The notes: generated by a model from the sequence alone, not told the origin. A stretch of DNA of 64,000 bases from Pseudolabrys sp. (GCA_019689975.1 JADGGK010000008.1:1-64000), one strand, 5' to 3'; shown: positions 10,548 through 19,479, counted from the first letter of the stretch. Numbers and translations are program-made.

Positions 10548-11249
10548 ATGAGCGACTGGATCAGTTTCTACGATTTCAAGCATTCCGTGATCTATGTGAA
10601 TGCACGTCATCGCGACGTGCACTATGACTTGATAGCACGGGATATCCGCGCTTTCGTGCCCTCGCCCGATGCGCGCGTGATGGACTACGGCTGCGGTGAG
10701 GCGAAATCGGCCGACCTCGTTGCCGCCGCGAGCGGGCACCTCGTTCTCGTAGAGGCGGCCCCCAACGTGCGCGCGGCCTTGAGGGCGCGTTATCAGGATC
10801 ATCCGAAAATCTCGGTGCTCGCGCCGGAGGAGGCTTTGGCGCTGGCCGATGGCTCCCTGGACCTGATCGTGATGCATTCGGTCGCGCAATATCTGACCTC
10901 GGCCGAGCTCGAACGGCTGCTCGCGCAATTCCGTCGACTCACGAAGCCGACCGGCATGCTTGTCATCGGCGATGTGGTTCCACCGCGTTTCTCCGCCCTG
11001 GCGGCGGCGTTCGCGCTGCTGCGCTTCGCCGCCGCTCACGGTTTCTTCTGGGCAGCGGTGTTCGGACTCGTGCGGATCTTCGCCTCCGATTATCTGCGGC
11101 TGAAGCGTCGGATCGGGCTCGCGCATTATACCGAGGCGCAGATGCTCGCGCGGCTCGCCGCCGCCGGATTTGAGGCTCGCCGCGCGGCGCGCAATATCGG
11201 CCACAACCAGCAGCGGATGACATTCGTGGCCCGCCCCGCGAGCCGTTAA
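10548..11249 (+). CDS. Class I SAM-dependent methyltransferase
   Basis: A 233-aa protein with the Rossmann-type methyltransferase fold: motif I VMDYGCGEAKSADL (about residues 45-58), an acidic residue ending strand 2 (VLVEAAPNVRAALR), and a motif resembling post-II/IV in LDLIVMHSVAQYLTSAELE. The C-terminal third holds a hydrophobic stretch (FSALAAAFALLRFAAAHGFFWAAVFGLVRIF), unusual for a soluble enzyme and perhaps a membrane-association or lipid-substrate element. The substrate is unknown. It is followed by the tRNA-like gene and carB. Confidence 0.85.
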   Translation: MSDWISFYDFKHSVIYVNARHRDVHYDLIARDIRAFVPSPDARVMDYGCGEAKSADLVAAASGHLVLVEAAPNVRAALRARYQDHPKISVLAPEEALALADGSLDLIVMHSVAQYLTSAELERLLAQFRRLTKPTGMLVIGDVVPPRFSALAAAFALLRFAAAHGFFWAAVFGLVRIFASDYLRLKRRIGLAHYTEAQMLARLAAAGFEARRAARNIGHNQQRMTFVARPASR

Positions 11250-11322
11250 CCTTGTATTCAATCGCGATGGAATAGACCGCAGGTCGTGACTTCGAGGCCC
11301 TTGCGCCTGATATTGTCAACCT

Positions 11323-11399
11323 GGCCCGGTGGCGGAGTGGCGACGCGGAAAGCCGTGCACGGTCTTCCAAGCCTGGTTCGATTCCAGGCCGGGCCTCCA
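11323..11399 (+). tRNA. tRNA-Cys(GCA)-like gene with abnormal anticodon arm
   Basis: The acceptor stem is perfect (GGCCCGG 11323-11329 with CCGGGCC 11389-11395) and the 3' TCCA is encoded. The D arm is of tRNA-Cys type (GCG stem 11332-11334 with CGC 11344-11346). The T arm is perfect (CCTGG, TTCGATT loop, CCAGG 11372-11388). Between D and T stems there are 25 nt instead of the usual 22-23. A GCA anticodon with preceding U (11356-11359) gives stem AAGCC/GTCTT (11350-11354 with 11362-11366), which contains a C-U mismatch. Three unpaired bases precede it, and the loop has C at position 37. The same DNA can also form a longer hairpin closing on TGCA. It is either a divergent functional tRNA-Cys or a decaying copy. 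Confidence 0.6.
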
Positions 11400-11480
11400 C
11401 TGGTTTTCAATGGGCCGCCTCGCGATCCTCCGCGCCGGCAGCGGGCCACACTGCATCTTTCATGAATTGACGGCAATCCA

Positions 11481-11502
11481 GCCGCACGGCGCTTCGTGCG
11501 GC
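11481..11502 (+). terminator. Hairpin downstream of the tRNA-like gene
   Basis: A perfect 8-bp stem (GCCGCACG 11481-11488 with CGTGCGGC 11495-11502) with a six-base loop is followed by GTTTG. It is a plausible but T-poor terminator for the tRNA-like transcript. Confidence 0.4.
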
Positions 11503-11621
11503 GTTTGCTGACGGCCGGCCAATTCCTGATCGCGCGCGAACGCCGGGGATCGGAATCAAGCCGATGAAAGCGATCGCGCGCCGCACGCGAGGGGACGCCC
11601 GGCCGCCGATCTCGATGCTGT

Positions 11622-11650
11622 TTGCTTCGCCGCCGATTTTGGTTTAAAGA
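11622..11650 (+). promoter_or_regulatory. Possible promoter of the carB leader
   Basis: TTGCTT (11622-11627) and TAAAGA (11645-11650) are 17 bp apart. Transcription would start near 11657, at the foot of the first leader hairpin. Confidence 0.4.
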
Positions 11651-11654
11651 CCCT

Positions 11655-11723
11655 CCGCGCGCGAGGCTCTGGAAGAGCCCTCGGCGCGGTCCGGGGGACG
11701 CGCGGCTGGCGCGCCCTTTTTTT
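11655..11723 (+). promoter_or_regulatory. carB leader: hairpin plus intrinsic terminator (candidate attenuator)
   Basis: Hairpin 1 (11655-11689) has about 15 bp with two single-base bulges and a GGA loop: CCGCGC/GCGCGG, CGAGG/CCTCG and CTCT/AGAG. Hairpin 2 pairs GGG(A)CGCG (11695-11702) with CGCGCCC (11710-11716) and is followed at once by seven T (11717-11723), a textbook intrinsic terminator. It lies only 22 bases before the carB ATG. The 5' arm of hairpin 1 (CCGCGCG, 11655-11661) is perfectly complementary to CGCGCGG (11699-11705) in the terminator, so the two structures can be mutually exclusive. The alternative reading is a short independent RNA ending at 11723. Confidence 0.6.
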
Positions 11724-11745
11724 GTGTCCAGTCGATCGCGAGCGG

Positions 11746-14700
11746 ATGCCCAAACGAACCGACATCACTTCGATCCTCATCATCGGCGCCGGCCCCATCG
11801 TCATCGGTCAAGCCTGCGAATTCGACTATTCCGGCACGCAGGCCTGCAAGGCGTTGAAAGCCGAGGGCTATCGGATCGTGCTCGTCAATTCCAACCCGGC
11901 GACGATCATGACCGATCCCGATCTCGCCGACGCCACCTATGTGGAGCCGATCACGCCGGACATCGTGGCCAAGATCATCGCCAAGGAACGTCCTGACGCA
12001 TTGCTGCCCACCATGGGTGGACAGACCGCACTCAACTGCGCGCTGTCCCTGCGCAAGCTCGGCGTATTGGAGAAATACCGCGTGGAGATGATCGGCGCGA
12101 CCGCGGAGGCGATCGACAAGGCGGAAGACCGTGAGCTGTTCCGCGAGGCGATGAAGAAGATCGGCCTCCCCACGCCGCGCTCGCATCAAGTCAAGACACT
12201 GCCGCAGGCGCTGCAAGCCCTCGACGATATCGGGCTGCCTGCCATTATCCGTCCGTCCTTCACCCTCGGCGGCACCGGCGGCGGCATCGCCTACAACAAG
12301 ACCGAGTTCATCGACATCGTCGAACGCGGCATCGATGCTTCTCCCACCAATGAGGTGCTGGTCGAAGAGTCGGTGTTGGGCTGGAAGGAATTCGAGATGG
12401 AGGTGGTGCGCGACAAGAAGGACAACTGCATCATCGTCTGCTCGATCGAGAATCTCGATCCCATGGGCGTGCATACCGGCGACTCGATCACCATCGCGCC
12501 CGCCCTGACGCTGACCGACAAGGAATATCAGATCATGCGCGATGCCGCGATCGCGGTCTTGCGCGAGATCGGCGTGGAAACCGGCGGGTCCAACGTGCAA
12601 TTTGCCATCAATCCCGAGGACGGCCGCCTCGTCGTCATCGAGATGAATCCGCGCGTGTCACGTTCCTCCGCCCTCGCCTCCAAGGCCACCGGGTTCCCGA
12701 TCGCCAAGGTCGCGGCCAAGCTCGCGGTGGGATACACGCTCGACGAAATCGACAATGACATCACCGGCGGCGCGACCCCCGCGTCGTTCGAGCCGACCAT
12801 CGACTACATCGTCACCAAGATCCCGCGCTTCGCTTTCGAGAAATTTCCGGGCGCAGAACCCGTGCTCACCACCTCGATGAAATCGGTCGGCGAGGTCATG
12901 GCAATCGGCCGCACGTTCCAGGAGTCGCTGCAGAAGGCGCTGCGTTCGCTGGAAACGGGCCTTACCGGTCTCGACGAGATCGTCATCGACGGCTTCGATC
13001 CCGCCAAGGGCATCGATGATACCGACAACAAGGCAGCGATCCGCGCCGCACTCGGTACGCCAACTCCCGATCGGCTGTTGAAAGTCGCGCAGGCCATGCG
13101 ACTAGGCGCAAGCGACGAGCTCATTCACGGCGCGTGTCGGATCGACCCGTGGTTCCTGGCCGAGATCCGTGGCCTGGTCGAGGCGGAAGCCGAGATCAGA
13201 TCCAAAGGACTGCCGACAACGGCCGCACAGTTCCGCCGGCTCAAAGCCATGGGCTTCTCCGACAAACGGCTCGGCAAACTCACCGGCCATCCCGAGGAAA
13301 CCGTGCGTGAGAAGCGTCGTGCGCTCGGCGTGCGGCCGGCGTTCAAGCGCATTGATACCTGCGCCGCCGAATTCGCGTCGCCCACCGCGTACATGTATTC
13401 GACCTACGAGACCCCCTTTGCGGGCAGGGTCGCCGACGAGGCGGCACCGTCCGACCGGCGCAAGATCGTCATTCTCGGCGGCGGGCCGAACCGCATCGGC
13501 CAGGGAATCGAGTTCGACTATTGCTGCTGCCATGCCGCCTTCGCGCTGAAGGAAGCCGGCTTCGAAACCATTATGGTCAACTGCAATCCCGAGACGGTGT
13601 CAACCGATTATGACACTTCGGATCGACTCTATTTCGAGCCGCTCACCCCCGAAGACGTGCTCGAAATTATCGACAAGGAGCGCTCCTGCGGCCAATTGCA
13701 CGGCGTCATCGTGCAGTTCGGCGGGCAGACGCCGCTCAAACTGGCGCGCCCGCTCGAGGCAGCCGGCGTACGGATCCTCGGCACCTCGCCCGACGCCATC
13801 GACCTCGCCGAGGACCGCGAGCGTTTCCAGAAGCTGCTAAAAAAACTCAAGCTGCGGCAGCCGAGAAACGGGATCGCCACGTCACCCGGAGCTGCGCGGG
13901 CGATCGCCGATGCGATCGGCTATCCGGTGTTGATCCGCCCGTCCTACGTGCTCGGCGGGCGTGCCATGGAGATCGTGCGCGACGGGACTCAGCTCGACCG
14001 TTATGTGGCGAAGCTCGCTAGCGATCTCGACCGGCCGAGCGAGCTCGCCGTTTCCGACAAGAGCCCGCTGCTCATCGACCGCTACCTGTCGGACGCAACG
14101 GAAGTGGATGTCGATTGTCTTGCCGACGGCAGGGACACTTTCATCGCCGGCATCATGGAGCACATCGAGGAAGCGGGCATCCATTCGGGCGATTCGGCCT
14201 GCGCGCTTCCCCCACATTCGCTGAGCGAGAAGACGATCGCCGAGCTCGAGCGACAGACGCAGGCGCTGGCGCTGGCGCTCAATGTCGGCGGCCTGATGAA
14301 TGTGCAATACGCAATCAAGGACGGCGAGATCTACGTACTGGAAGTCAACCCGCGCGCCTCACGTACCGTGCCGTTTGTCGCCAAGGTCATCGGCCTTCCG
14401 ATTGCCAAGATCGCCGCGCGTGTCATGGCAGGCGAGACGCTGGCGGGGTTCGATCTGAGGCGCGAACGGCCGAGACACCGCGCAGTCAAAGAGGCGGTTT
14501 TCCCCTTCGCACGGTTTCCCGGCGTCGACACGGTGCTCGGACCGGAGATGAAATCGACGGGGGAGGTGATGGGCATCGATATGTCGTTCGAGATCGCCTT
14601 CGCCAAGAGCCAGATCGGCGGCGGCACAACTCTTCCCCGTTCGGGAACCGTGTTCGTCTCGGTCAAGGATGCCGACAAGCCGAGGATCTTGCCGGCCGTG

Positions 14701-15045
14701 AAGCTGCTCGCCTCGCTGGGCTTCAAGTGCATTGCCACCTCGGGAACCCAGCGCTATCTCGAGCAACACGGTGTGGCGGCCACCAAGATCAACAAGGTCC
14801 TGGAGGGCCGGCCCCATATCGTGGACGCGATCAAGAACGGCGGGGTCCAACTGGTCTTCAACACCACCGAGGGAGCCGCGGCGCTCGCCGACAGCCGTTC
14901 TTTGCGGCACGCGGCCCTCTTGCATAAAGTACCGTACTACACCACTCTTTCGGGTGCCGTCGCCGCGGCGCAGGGTATCAAGGCCTATCTCGGGGGCGAC
15001 CTCGAGGTGCGCGCGCTGCAGAGCTATTTTGCTAGCCGGCTCTAA
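11746..15045 (+). CDS. carB: Carbamoyl-phosphate synthase large subunit
   Basis: Uses bicarbonate, two ATP and ammonia from CarA to make carbamoyl phosphate. The product is 1099 aa, full length. The first ATP-grasp half begins [21 protein letters not shown] and contains [13 protein letters not shown] and [12 protein letters not shown]. The second begins [20 protein letters not shown] and contains [18 protein letters not shown] and [14 protein letters not shown]-terminal MGS-like regulatory domain ([35 protein letters not shown], and [20 protein letters not shown]) is where UMP and ornithine act in E. coli. The ATG at 11746 fits the family; the frame opens 24 bases earlier inside the terminator T run. 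There is no strong Shine-Dalgarno. The terminator-bearing leader suggests transcriptional attenuation. Confidence 0.97.
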   Translation: MPKRTDITSILIIGAGPIVIGQACEFDYSGTQACKALKAEGYRIVLVNSNPATIMTDPDLADATYVEPITPDIVAKIIAKERPDALLPTMGGQTALNCALSLRKLGVLEKYRVEMIGATAEAIDKAEDRELFREAMKKIGLPTPRSHQVKTLPQALQALDDIGLPAIIRPSFTLGGTGGGIAYNKTEFIDIVERGIDASPTNEVLVEESVLGWKEFEMEVVRDKKDNCIIVCSIENLDPMGVHTGDSITIAPALTLTDKEYQIMRDAAIAVLREIGVETGGSNVQFAINPEDGRLVVIEMNPRVSRSSALASKATGFPIAKVAAKLAVGYTLDEIDNDITGGATPASFEPTIDYIVTKIPRFAFEKFPGAEPVLTTSMKSVGEVMAIGRTFQESLQKALRSLETGLTGLDEIVIDGFDPAKGIDDTDNKAAIRAALGTPTPDRLLKVAQAMRLGASDELIHGACRIDPWFLAEIRGLVEAEAEIRSKGLPTTAAQFRRLKAMGFSDKRLGKLTGHPEETVREKRRALGVRPAFKRIDTCAAEFASPTAYMYSTYETPFAGRVADEAAPSDRRKIVILGGGPNRIGQGIEFDYCCCHAAFALKEAGFETIMVNCNPETVSTDYDTSDRLYFEPLTPEDVLEIIDKERSCGQLHGVIVQFGGQTPLKLARPLEAAGVRILGTSPDAIDLAEDRERFQKLLKKLKLRQPRNGIATSPGAARAIADAIGYPVLIRPSYVLGGRAMEIVRDGTQLDRYVAKLASDLDRPSELAVSDKSPLLIDRYLSDATEVDVDCLADGRDTFIAGIMEHIEEAGIHSGDSACALPPHSLSEKTIAELERQTQALALALNVGGLMNVQYAIKDGEIYVLEVNPRASRTVPFVAKVIGLPIAKIAARVMAGETLAGFDLRRERPRHRAVKEAVFPFARFPGVDTVLGPEMKSTGEVMGIDMSFEIAFAKSQIGGGTTLPRSGTVFVSVKDADKPRILPAVKLLASLGFKCIATSGTQRYLEQHGVAATKINKVLEGRPHIVDAIKNGGVQLVFNTTEGAAALADSRSLRHAALLHKVPYYTTLSGAVAAAQGIKAYLGGDLEVRALQSYFASRL

Positions 15046-15277
15046 GGGTTGGTTGGAGCCCGGCGTTGGGCGTCGGTGCGAGTTCGGCAAGAGGATTGCG
15101 GGTCGTGGGCAGGCAGAGCTGGCCGCGGCACGGGGTCTTCGGCCGAATCTCGGGGTCGGTGGCTCCGGTCGGCGGGGAACCGTGACCGGAGTCGTATTTC
15201 GAAAAGGGTGGCCGTTACCGGGCGGAAAAAGGCTTGGCGGAGCGTCGCGCGACGCCCCGTCAGGAGGAGAACAGACG

Positions 15278-15751
15278 ATGGATAAGATCCCGATGACCGC
15301 GGAGGGCTATGCTGCGCTCCAGGCTGAACTCAAGTACTGTCAGCAGGTCGAGCGTCCCCGGATCATTCAACTCATCACTGATGCGCGCACGCACGGCGAT
15401 CTGTCCGAGAATGCCGAATATCACGCTGCCAAAGAAGCGCAATCGCTCAACGAGGGCCGCATTGCCGAGCTTGAAGACAAGCTGGCCCGTGCCGACGTCA
15501 TTGACGTGTCAAAACTCTCGGGCGACACCGTGACATTCGGCGCCACCGTGACGCTGGTCGACGAGGACACGGACGAGAAGAAGGTATGGCAGATCGTCGG
15601 CGAGCCCGAAGCCGACGCCAAGAAAGGCCGCATTTCGATCACGTCGCCAATTGCCCGCGCGCTGATCAACAAGAAGAAGGGCGAGACCGTCGAGGTCAAT
15701 ACGCCGGGCGGCGCCAAAGCCTATGCGATAAAAAAGATCGAATGGCGCTGA
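15278..15751 (+). CDS. greA: Transcription elongation factor GreA
   Basis: Rescues backtracked RNA polymerase by stimulating cleavage of the nascent RNA 3' end. The product is 157 aa, normal length. The N-terminal coiled-coil ([38 protein letters not shown]) carries the two acidic tip residues in DLSENAEY. The C-terminal globular domain ([40 protein letters not shown]) is intact. The start is fixed by AGGAGGAG eight bases upstream of the ATG, although the frame is open much further up. The block greA-lrp-trxB-lsrB is conserved in rhizobia, as I recall. Confidence 0.97.
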   Translation: MDKIPMTAEGYAALQAELKYCQQVERPRIIQLITDARTHGDLSENAEYHAAKEAQSLNEGRIAELEDKLARADVIDVSKLSGDTVTFGATVTLVDEDTDEKKVWQIVGEPEADAKKGRISITSPIARALINKKKGETVEVNTPGGAKAYAIKKIEWR

Positions 15752-16230
15752 GGGGCGCCGCTGCCATCACCCCCGCGCCATGCGCACGAGGGCCTATCCT
15801 CGTTAATGCGGCAACGCGGCCGCTTTCCCGGGTCGCATTCGCGAAAGCGACGTGTCCGACGCGGACAGGCGGGTCCGCGCCGGATGCACTTGCCGACGCC
15901 CGCCGTCGTCGGGCGAACTCAATCACGTCCTCGCGGTCATGCGGTCATATCGAACCGCAATGTCTGCGCAGATTCGTGCGCGATGCTTGCAGAGGACCCC
16001 TGTCCACTGCGGATCCATGGCGGGCGGATTTTGCCGTCACCCGCATGACGCATCCGGACAAGGCGCGCCGGGCACCACGCCCTGCCGACGACGCGGGGAT
16101 GAAAAAGAACGCGAGGCCTGAATCGCCGAACCGCCAATGCCGACGATTGCCGGAGGCTTGCGGCCGAGAACCCGAATCGCGTGCCGGGAAAGTGAGCTTG
16201 GGGTCAGCTACAACACGCGCGGCCCGTCAT
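15752..16230. other. Gap between greA and lrp
   Basis: No gene or RNA was found. Open frames here are short, Arg/Pro-rich and without ribosome-binding sites. Confidence 0.4.
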
Positions 16231-16701
16231 CTATGGGTTCTCCATCGGCACCATCGCCGCGTCCTTGGAGTTGCGCAACGTGAGCGAGGTCTTCACGTTG
16301 CGCACGTGGGGCGCCGAGGTCAGTTTCTCGACGAAGGCTTGGAAGGTCTTTAGATCCGGCGCCACGCATTTGAGCAGGAAATCGATCTCTCCTGACAGCA
16401 TCCAGCACTCTCGCACCAAAGGTTGCGCACGCACGAAATCTTCAAAGGCGGCGAGATCGGCTTCTGCTTGGCTCGCCAGATGTACCATGGCGAACACGGT
16501 AATCTCGTAGCCGAGCTTCTTTTCGTCGAGCAGCGCTCGGTAACCCTTGATAAAGCCGGCCTCCTCCAGCGCCCTCACGCGACGCAGGCATGGCGGCGCG
16601 GAAATGCCCACGCGACGGGCGAGTTCCACATTGGTGATGCGTCCGTCGTCCTGCAGTTCCTTCAAGATGCGACGATCGATCGCGTCGAGGCGGGCGGGCA
16701 C
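16231..16701 (-). CDS. Lrp/AsnC family transcriptional regulator
   Basis: A 156-aa DNA-binding regulator. The N-terminal helix-turn-helix is LDAIDRRILKELQDDGRITNVELARRVGISAPPCLRRVRALE. The C-terminal RAM (ligand-binding) domain includes FEDFVRAQPLVRECWMLSGEIDFLLKCVAPD. Start chosen: the GTG at 16701, because AGGGAG sits seven bases upstream and homologues begin near PARLDAIDR; an in-frame ATG at 16743 lacks this site. It is divergent from trxB, and an 18-bp perfect palindrome lies between them, the likely self-operator. The effector is unknown, usually an amino acid in this family. Confidence 0.93.
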   Translation of the reverse strand: MPARLDAIDRRILKELQDDGRITNVELARRVGISAPPCLRRVRALEEAGFIKGYRALLDEKKLGYEITVFAMVHLASQAEADLAAFEDFVRAQPLVRECWMLSGEIDFLLKCVAPDLKTFQAFVEKLTSAPHVRNVKTSLTLRNSKDAAMVPMENP

Positions 16702-16757
16702 CGCACACTCCCTTGCACGTCCGAAAACCACCTGCGACGGCATCCATACCGCGAAAC

Positions 16758-16775
16758 AATCTTTCGCGAAAGATT
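16758..16775. promoter_or_regulatory. 18-bp perfect palindrome between lrp and trxB (candidate Lrp operator)
   Basis: AATCTTTCGCGAAAGATT reads the same on both strands. It lies 57-74 bases upstream of the lrp start codon and about 60 bases before the predicted trxB -35. Position and symmetry suit a dimeric regulator such as the adjacent Lrp-type protein. Confidence 0.5.
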
Positions 16776-16833
16776 ATTGCGCAGCCCCGACCCCAACCCG
16801 GTTCACGCCTTCGACTTTCGGGGGTTGCGTATC

Positions 16834-16861
16834 TTGCATAGCTCAGCCAAACACATAGATT
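16834..16861 (+). promoter_or_regulatory. Possible promoter of trxB
   Basis: TTGCAT (16834-16839) and TAGATT (16856-16861) have a 16-bp spacer. The predicted start is near 16868, giving a leader of about 67 bases. Confidence 0.4.
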
Positions 16862-16934
16862 GGGGTCAACAAAGAACCGCGCGGCGCCGCAGGCCGCCGC
16901 ATGAGGTCGATCGCCGAGGGGGGCGACTGCGTCG

Positions 16935-17900
16935 ATGTCCACAGCCACGCATGCCAAAGTCGTGATCATAGGGTCGGGGCCGGCGGGCTACACGGCGGCT
17001 ATCTACTCGGCGCGCGCAATGCTCGAGCCGGTGCTGATCCAGGGCATCCAGCCGGGCGGTCAACTCACCATCACCACCGATGTCGAGAACTATCCGGGTT
17101 TTGCGGATGTCATCCAGGGGCCCTGGCTCATGGAGCAGATGCAGAAGCAAGCCGAACATGTGGGTGCGCGCATCGTCGCTGACCATGTCAACGCTGTCGA
17201 CCTCAGACAGCGACCGTTCCGGATTGCCTGCGATTCCGGTGCCGTCTATCTCGCCGACAGTCTGATCATTGCGACCGGCGCGCAGGCGCGCTGGCTCGAC
17301 CTGCCCTCCGAGCAGAAGTTCAAAGGCTATGGCGTGTCCGCCTGCGCCACCTGCGACGGCTTTTTTTATCGCAACAAAGAGGTGGTGGTGGTGGGCGGCG
17401 GCAATACCGCAGTCGAAGAAGCGCTGTTCCTCACCAATTTTGCGTCAAAGGTTACGGTCGTGCACCGACGCGACGCGTTGCGCGCGGAGAAAATCCTCCA
17501 GGACCGGCTTTTCAAGCACCCCAAGATCGAGGTCCTGTGGGACACGGTATTGATTGACGTGATGGGAAACGACAATCCGCGCAAGGTCAGCGGCGTTAGG
17601 TTGAGGAATGTGAAAACGGGCGTCGTCAGCGAGCGCCCGGTGGACGGGGTCTTCATTGCCATCGGCCATCAACCGGCTTCCGAACTGTTCGCGGGTCAAA
17701 TCGAGATGAAACCTTCAGGCTACATCATCACCAAGGGCTATTCGACCGCAACATCGGTACCCGGCGTGTTTGCGGCCGGCGACGTTACCGACGACGTGTT
17801 TCGGCAGGCGGTGACCGCAGCCGGCCAGGGCTGCATGGCGGCGCTGGAAGCCGAAAAGTTCCTCGCCGTCCACGAACATGCAAAGGCAGCGGCGGAATGA
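16935..17900 (+). CDS. trxB: Thioredoxin-disulfide reductase
   Basis: FAD enzyme that reduces thioredoxin with NADPH in the cytosol. The product is 321 aa, normal length. It has the FAD-binding GSGPAGYTAAIYSARA (about residues 12-27) and the redox-active CATC with Cys137 and Cys140 (VSACATCDGFFY). The NADPH-binding motif is VVVGGGNTAVEEALFLTNF, followed by the HRRDALRAEKIL segment, and the closing FAD motif is GVFAAGDVTDDVFRQAVTAAG. Its stop codon overlaps the start of the LysR gene (ATGA), so the two are translationally coupled. Confidence 0.97.
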   Translation: MSTATHAKVVIIGSGPAGYTAAIYSARAMLEPVLIQGIQPGGQLTITTDVENYPGFADVIQGPWLMEQMQKQAEHVGARIVADHVNAVDLRQRPFRIACDSGAVYLADSLIIATGAQARWLDLPSEQKFKGYGVSACATCDGFFYRNKEVVVVGGGNTAVEEALFLTNFASKVTVVHRRDALRAEKILQDRLFKHPKIEVLWDTVLIDVMGNDNPRKVSGVRLRNVKTGVVSERPVDGVFIAIGHQPASELFAGQIEMKPSGYIITKGYSTATSVPGVFAAGDVTDDVFRQAVTAAGQGCMAALEAEKFLAVHEHAKAAAE

Positions 17901-18817
17901 GTATTGCAACCTCCTCCAGCGCCAGCATGGACTGGGACAAGCTGAAAGTGTTTCACGCCGCCGCAGAAGCGGGAAGTTTCACGCATGCCGGCGAGCGGCT
18001 CGGGCTGTCGCAGTCGGCCGTATCGCGTCAAGTCTCGGCGTTGGAAAGCGAGTTGAACGTGTCGCTGTTCCATCGCCACGCACGCGGGCTCATCCTTACC
18101 GAGCAGGGTGAACTGCTGTACCGCACGGCGCACGAGGTATTCATGAAACTCGAGGCCGCGCGCACCAAACTCACCGACAGCCGGGAACGGCCGAACGGCG
18201 AACTGAAGGTATCGACGACGCCGGGCATCGGCATTCATTGGCTGTTGCCGCGCCTCGGCGAGTTCATCGATCTGTACCCGGATATCCAGATCACGCTCAT
18301 TACCACCGACGAGGAACTCGACCTCGGCATGCGCGAAGCCGACGTGGCGATCCGCCTGCGGCAGCCGACCCAACCCGACCTCATTCAGCGCAAGCTGTTC
18401 TCGGTCCATTTCCACGCCTATGCCTCCCCGGACTATCTCAAGCGGTTCGGCACCCCGAGGGTGCACGAGGATCTCGACCACCATAGGATCATTCTGCTCG
18501 CGGGCGCGGTACCGGCGCATTTGGCCAACCGACGCTGGCTCCTGGAGGTGGCGCGGGAGGGCAAGGGACCGCGCCAGCCGGCATTCACCATCAATAATGT
18601 CCTTGGCGTGCTGCGCGCATGTCAGCGCGGCCTCGGCATCGCCATGCTGCCGGATTATCTGGTGGAGGAGAACGGAGGATTGGTGCAGCTCTTCGGCGAA
18701 GCCGAGACGCTCGCGCTCGACGCATATTTCGTCTATCCGGAAGAGCTGAAGTCGGTCGCCCGCATCCAGGTGTTTCGCGATTTTCTCGTCGCCAACGCGC
18801 AGCGCTGGAATTTCTGA
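17897..18817 (+). CDS. LysR-family regulator, LsrB/VtlR type
   Basis: A 306-aa LysR regulator. The N-terminal winged helix-turn-helix (DWDKLKVFHAAAEAGSFTHA, then LGLSQSAVSRQVSALESEL) and C-terminal substrate-binding-like domain are complete. The opening, and its place directly after trxB, match LsrB of Sinorhizobium and VtlR of Brucella/Agrobacterium, regulators of stress, envelope and the AbcR small RNAs. The first ATG overlaps the trxB stop; the ATG at 17927 (MDWDKLK) is an alternative start with family-like beginning. The protein has one cysteine (residue 242), whereas redox sensing through several cysteines is reported for S. meliloti LsrB. A structured RNA candidate follows 240 bases downstream. 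Confidence 0.9.
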   Translation: MSIATSSSASMDWDKLKVFHAAAEAGSFTHAGERLGLSQSAVSRQVSALESELNVSLFHRHARGLILTEQGELLYRTAHEVFMKLEAARTKLTDSRERPNGELKVSTTPGIGIHWLLPRLGEFIDLYPDIQITLITTDEELDLGMREADVAIRLRQPTQPDLIQRKLFSVHFHAYASPDYLKRFGTPRVHEDLDHHRIILLAGAVPAHLANRRWLLEVAREGKGPRQPAFTINNVLGVLRACQRGLGIAMLPDYLVEENGGLVQLFGEAETLALDAYFVYPEELKSVARIQVFRDFLVANAQRWNF

Positions 18818-19059
18818 GCCACGCCGCATCCGGCGCCGGTCGGACCGAGGCCGCGCCCGAGCGGGCATTGAGGCAGGGACGACTTTCGCCCGCGCCGGGC
18901 TCCCCACGGGCTGCGCGGTCTTGTGCCGGCTCGAGGCACGGCCGCGAGGCGGACGAGCCGGCCCACCGCCCACCGTCTCCTCGCTCCGCCCCTCTTTCCT
19001 TCCCGGTTCGGCATGGCTGACATGCGGCGGCCGGCATTGCCCGCAAGGATCGTGAGGCT

Positions 19060-19200
19060 TAGTCAAAACATGCTGCTGCGTCGGATGTGTCATCCTCCCA
19101 GAGTCGCCGGCGCACAGCATGTTCCCCTCTGGAAGATGTTGCCGGTCCCCACACCGGCAAACACTCAAACCGGGCCCCTCGCGGGGCCCGGTTCTTTCGT
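19060..19200 (+). ncRNA. Candidate trans-acting small RNA next to lsrB (possible AbcR/alpha-r15 type)
   Basis: Three consecutive hairpins lie in an otherwise empty interval. Hairpin 1: AACATGCTG (19067-19075) with CAGCATGTT (19115-19123), extended by TGCGTCGG (19077-19084) with CCGGCGCA (19107-19114), and a 22-base loop holding TCCTCCCAGAG. Hairpin 2: TTGCCGGT (19139-19146) with ACCGGCAA (19153-19160). Hairpin 3 is an 11-bp terminator. A TTCCCCTCT stretch links the first two. Pyrimidine-rich, anti-Shine-Dalgarno-like single-stranded segments plus three hairpins and proximity to an LsrB/VtlR gene are what I would expect of an AbcR-type RNA. The family assignment is inference; existence of a structured transcript is better supported. 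The exact 5' end is unknown. Confidence 0.6.
19168..19197 (+). terminator. Intrinsic terminator ending the RNA candidate
   Basis: An 11-bp perfect stem (AACCGGGCCCC 19168-19178 with GGGGCCCGGTT 19183-19193), TCGC loop, and the tail TTCTTT. It is the strongest intrinsic terminator of the lsrB-transpeptidase interval. Confidence 0.85.
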
Positions 19201-19479
19201 CCGACGCATGGCCCGACGGTCATCCGCGCCGATGCGGCGGTCCGACCCCCCGCACCTTTTTGGAACGGCAGGCGACGGCAAACCGTTGCCGGTTCGGCCC
19301 GCGGAGAAGAAGAATTTCGTTCAAAGCTTGGCTGCCGCGGGCCTTGTGCAATTTGGCCACACTGGCCGGCCTTTGCGTGGGGAGGATTGTGAAAAACGTA
19401 ACCAAAACCGCGTTATGAGGTAGTATGGGTCACGTCCCCTAAGAACCTTTGTTCCGTCTATGGAATTGGGAGAATCGCA

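Larger units (their letters stand above)
18818..19479. other. Interval between lsrB and the transpeptidase gene
   Basis: No protein gene. The centre holds the three-hairpin RNA candidate. A dyad ATGC-N8-GCAT (19022-19037) lies some 30 bases upstream of the first hairpin and is a possible regulator site. The remainder shows nothing. Confidence 0.5.

Noticed and set aside
10963-11476. Minus-strand frames overlapping the tRNA-like gene (EARPGIEPG, WNRTRLGRP)
   Set aside because: These peptides are the usual antisense translation of tRNA genes and are not proteins.
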